DNA from: JBPCRW01 sp050996405
GTDB lineage: Bacteria; Acidobacteriota; Blastocatellia; Pyrinomonadales; Pyrinomonadaceae
NCBI GenBank assembly: GCA_050996405.1
Contig: JBPCRW010000208.1
Location: 1 to 8,063, forward strand
Direction of reading: 5' to 3'
DNA: 8,063 nucleotides
The translations under genes were made by a program, and so were the position numbers. Numbering within the stretch: the stretch's first letter is position 1; the number at the start of each line of letters is the position of its first letter. Below, piece after piece: positions 6,492 through 8,063 of this stretch. The notes beneath the pieces were generated by a model. It saw only the letters and a program-made list of their open reading frames with translations, ran no database searches and had not been told where the DNA came from.

Positions 6492-6507
6492 AACTTTATG
6501 ATGAACT

Positions 6508-7479
6508 ATGACGCACAAAATAAAAGCCCGATTAGAGTGGGTCAAACTCTATAAAGAAACTAGAAATGCCGGTTTTGTTTGCCGCCGATGCGGTATTTCC
6601 CGACCGACTTTGAGAAAGTGGTGGCGACGATTTCAAAAGATTGGCGAAGCTGGTTTGATTGAACTAAGCCGTCGCCCACATCATTCTCCAAACCGGAAAG
6701 TTTTAGCCAAAGAAATCGGTTGGATTTCTGAACTGAGAAAGCGAAGACTTGGCTCACGGCGGATTCAAAGTGAGTTGCTGCGAAATTACGCTTTCTCAGT
6801 TTCTCGCGCCACGCTCTGCAAAGTCCTCCGGCAGATGAATGTCGCGCCGCTCAAGAAAAGTCGAATCCTGCGAAAACATCGGCATCGCTACGAGCGTCCG
6901 ATTCCGGGCGAGCAGATTCAAATCGACACTTGTAAAATCGCGCCCGGTCTTTACCAATATACGGCAGTCGACGACTGCACTAGAATCCGCTGTTTAGCTT
7001 TGTTTGACCGAAGAACCGCTTCTAACTCTTTACTTTTCCTCGAATAGATCATTGAAGAAATGCCGTTTCCGATTCAACGGATTCAGAGTGACCGTGGGCT
7101 GGAATTCTTCGCCTTCAAATTTCAAGAAAAATTAAAGGAATACGCCATCAAATTTCGTCCTATAAAACCGCGCTCGCCGCATTTGAACGGCAAAGTCGAG
7201 CGTTCGCAGCGCACTGATTTGGAAGAGTTTTATCCAACCGTTAATTTGGAAGATTCAAACCTGCGTCGGAAACTGGCGGATTGGCAAGACTATTACAACG
7301 AGTTTCGCCCACACGGTTCTCTGAATAGCAAAACTCCCTGGGAAAAGTGGAACGAATTGGCTATGAAAACTCCTTACCGAGATGAAGTCGAAGCCGTCTT
7401 TGACGAATCAAAAGAACGGATTAGATTGCAAAATTACAGAGATGATTTATACTGGCAAAAATTGAAACGATCTTTATGA
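6508..7479 (+). pseudogene. IS481-family transposase interrupted by one in-frame amber codon
   Basis: The reading frame runs from ATG 6508 to TGA 7477-7479 and would encode about 323 residues, but a TAG at 7045-7047 splits it. The codons after it, ATC ATT GAA GAA ATG, continue the same frame, so this is a single nonsense change rather than a frameshift. Residues 1-65 form a helix-turn-helix (segment CGISRPTLRKWWRRFQ), followed by a second DNA-binding segment. The DDE triad is intact: D140 (IQIDTCK), D195 (QSDRGLEFF) and E231 (HLNGKVERSQ), with 35 residues between the last two, as expected for the IS3/IS481 type. The family usually has a Gln or similar residue before the I-I/V-E-E-M-P-F-P segment, so a CAG to TAG change is plausible. 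The stop codon lies within the right terminal repeat. Expressed as two pieces the enzyme should be inactive, unless the amber codon is suppressed. Confidence 0.88.
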
Positions 7480-7487
7480 TCCGCACA
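7464..7487 (+). repeat. Right terminal inverted repeat of the IS481 element
   Basis: The last 12 bases are the perfect reverse complement of the left end, and 21 of 24 match over the longer stretch. The transposase TGA (7477-7479) is inside it. Confidence 0.85.
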
Positions 7488-7492
7488 TATAA

Positions 7493-7518
7493 ATTGGATA
7501 AATTATAATTTATCCAAT
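7493..7518 (-). terminator. 26-bp perfect palindrome at the end of the minus-strand gene pair
   Basis: Bases 7493-7518 are identical to their own reverse complement, with a core of AATTATAATT. The palindrome contains the TAA stop (7510-7512) of the neighbouring minus-strand reading frame and begins six bases from the IS481 end. It could act as a terminator for that strand, or be a target site, since insertion sequences often land beside terminators. It is AT-rich, and the T tract after it on the minus strand is short. Confidence 0.45.
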
Positions 7519-7699
7519 GATTTTTTTCGGTCGCGGTTCTTTTCGCTTTCCCTTCCCGTTTTCCTTTTCAACTTTCCCTGCTTTGAGAATTTTTACTCTG
7601 GTTGCGACCGACGGATTTTTCGCCAGCTTTTCGACTTCTCGAAGCCGCCTTTGCCAAATGCGCTGGTTTGCTTTTCACCTTCTTTTCACCTTCCGCCAC
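7510..7699 (-). pseudogene. Small Lys/Arg-rich protein of unknown function, apparently frameshifted
   Basis: A GTG at 7699-7697, directly after the stop of the upstream minus-strand gene, opens VAEGEKKVK. From about 7671, reading one base later, a frame continues as NQRIWQRRLREVEKLAKNPS and closes with a basic tail ending KKIIG at the TAA at 7510-7512. The second frame has a TGA just before it and no usable start codon, so the two parts only make one protein of about 63 residues if a base is extra in the AAAA run at 7672-7675. An 11-bp tandem duplication lies at this point and may be involved. I do not recognise a family. The short, basic, coiled-coil-like composition resembles accessory genes of phages or conjugative elements, but that is only an impression. 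A sequencing error would explain it equally well. Confidence 0.45.
7671..7692. repeat. 11-bp tandem duplication
   Basis: CTTTTCACCTT occurs twice head to tail (7671-7681, 7682-7692). It lies in the small minus-strand reading frame at the place where that frame appears to break. Eleven is not a multiple of three, so duplication of this unit would disturb a reading frame. Confidence 0.75.
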
Positions 7700-8063
7700 T
7701 CAAATCCTTTTCATTTGCTGCAGAATGTTTTGCTCGCGTTCGCGCTCTTTCCGATAAAAATTCATTCCCCGCTTGATTTGTTTTTGGCGCGGCTCGTCCG
7801 CTTTACCGTAAACGAGCGAATCGAAACCGATAAAAAACTCGAAGGGCTATTTTCTTGTTTTCTCTGCTCGTATTTCACGACTCTTTCATCAACCTCTTTT
7901 TTAACCATTTCCAGCAGTTCCTCGTCGGTCTTCTCAACCAGGTCGAAGTTTGCCGCGCCTGTCCGACGGATGACTTCCCAAATGCTTACGGGAATTCTAA
8001 CCATCACGCTTTTTGGAAAGATCTCGAATTCAATCTCGTCGCCGCGCAGATCCAGATAAACAT
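7700..8063 (-). pseudogene. Unrecognised protein, partial at right edge and frameshifted in a C run
   Basis: The minus strand is open from the window edge (first full codon at 8061) and reads VYLDLRGDEIEFEIFPKSVM, then VRIPVSIWEVIRRTGAANFD, then a Glu/Lys-rich helix down to QENS at 7848. In that frame the rest is poor and ends at 7762. In another frame, from 7846 to the TGA at 7700-7702, comes a clearly protein-like continuation: PFEFFIGFDSLVYGKADEPR, then QKQIKRGMNFYRKERERE and QNILQQMKRI. The two parts join if one C is missing from the CCC at 7844-7846. The joined protein has at least 120 residues, and its N-terminus is off the window. No family is recognised. The stop is followed immediately by the GTG of the next small gene, so the two look like an operon. 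Confidence 0.5.

Larger units (their letters stand above)
6468..7487 (+). mobile_element. IS481-family insertion sequence, 1020 bp
   Basis: The element is bounded by TGTGCGGATCAT at 6468 and its reverse complement ATGATCCGCACA ending at 7487. It has the TGT...ACA ends typical of IS481 and encloses one transposase reading frame of about 323 codons. The size fits the family. The left boundary is confirmed independently because homology of the neighbouring RHS fragment stops exactly at 6467. No target-site duplication can be seen: the left flank ends GAGAAGG and the right flank begins TATAAAT. The RHS core also does not resume on the right side. A deletion next to the element or recombination between two copies is therefore likely. 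Confidence 0.88.

Noticed and set aside
6468..6500. Target-site duplication of the IS481 element
   Set aside because: The flanks GAGAAGG and TATAAAT do not match at any length I tried.
7517..8059. Plus-strand open frame of 180 codons right of the IS481 element
   Set aside because: It is rich in Phe and Ser with no domain-like pattern and begins inside the palindrome. The opposite strand carries coherent protein segments in two joined frames, so this is an antisense shadow of a Lys/Glu-rich gene.

Overview
The window comes from a bacterial chromosome or large replicon of moderate GC content, in an accessory region built around a polymorphic-toxin (RHS/YD-repeat) locus. No 16S rRNA or housekeeping gene is present, so taxonomy is uncertain. 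The ECF-like sigma factor with a C-terminal second helix-turn-helix, the very long secreted RHS protein and the IS481 flavour together remind me of Acidobacteriota (Blastocatellia-like). That is an impression from family resemblance, not a placement.

Layout, left to right. (i) Positions 1-94, minus: the first 31 codons of an IS1-type transposase (InsA-like zinc-ribbon N-terminus), running off the left edge. (ii) Positions 119-995, minus: a two-gene unit with an ECF-like sigma factor whose 3' end overlaps by 32 nt a 61-residue H-x3-C-x2-C protein that looks like a minimal soluble zinc anti-sigma factor. (iii) Positions 996-1393: a divergent intergenic region with a good sigma70-type promoter for the sigma gene, a GGGAAAC ECF-like element pointing to the RHS gene, and a 5' leader with two perfect hairpins before the RHS ribosome binding site. 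(iv) Positions 1394-5908, plus: one intact 1504-residue RHS protein with signal peptide, N-terminal RHS domain, about 30 YD repeats, RHS core and a roughly 205-residue variable C-terminal tip carrying an HTH-x6-S-x2-D motif. (v) Positions 5910-6203, plus: a small CxxC/HxxC protein one base after the RHS stop, the presumed cognate immunity protein. (vi) Positions 6234-6272: a 39-nt near-perfect palindrome, probably a terminator. (vii) Positions 6312-6467: a frameshifted second copy of the RHS core, the hallmark of tip replacement. It is cut off exactly at (viii) 6468-7487, a complete 1020-bp IS481-family element whose transposase is split by one in-frame amber codon. (ix) Positions 7493-8063: a 26-bp perfect palindrome followed on the minus strand by two small Lys/Glu-rich genes, each apparently broken by a one-base shift in a homopolymer.

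Together this looks like an RHS toxin/immunity locus in which a new tip plus immunity gene was recombined in upstream of an older core. The displaced cassette then decayed, and most of it was lost at an IS481 insertion. The adjacent divergent sigma/anti-sigma pair may control the locus, but the sequence only suggests this through proximity and one ECF-like promoter element. The strongest candidates for something undescribed are the toxin tip with its partner (5283-6203) and the unrecognised, degraded gene pair at the right edge.
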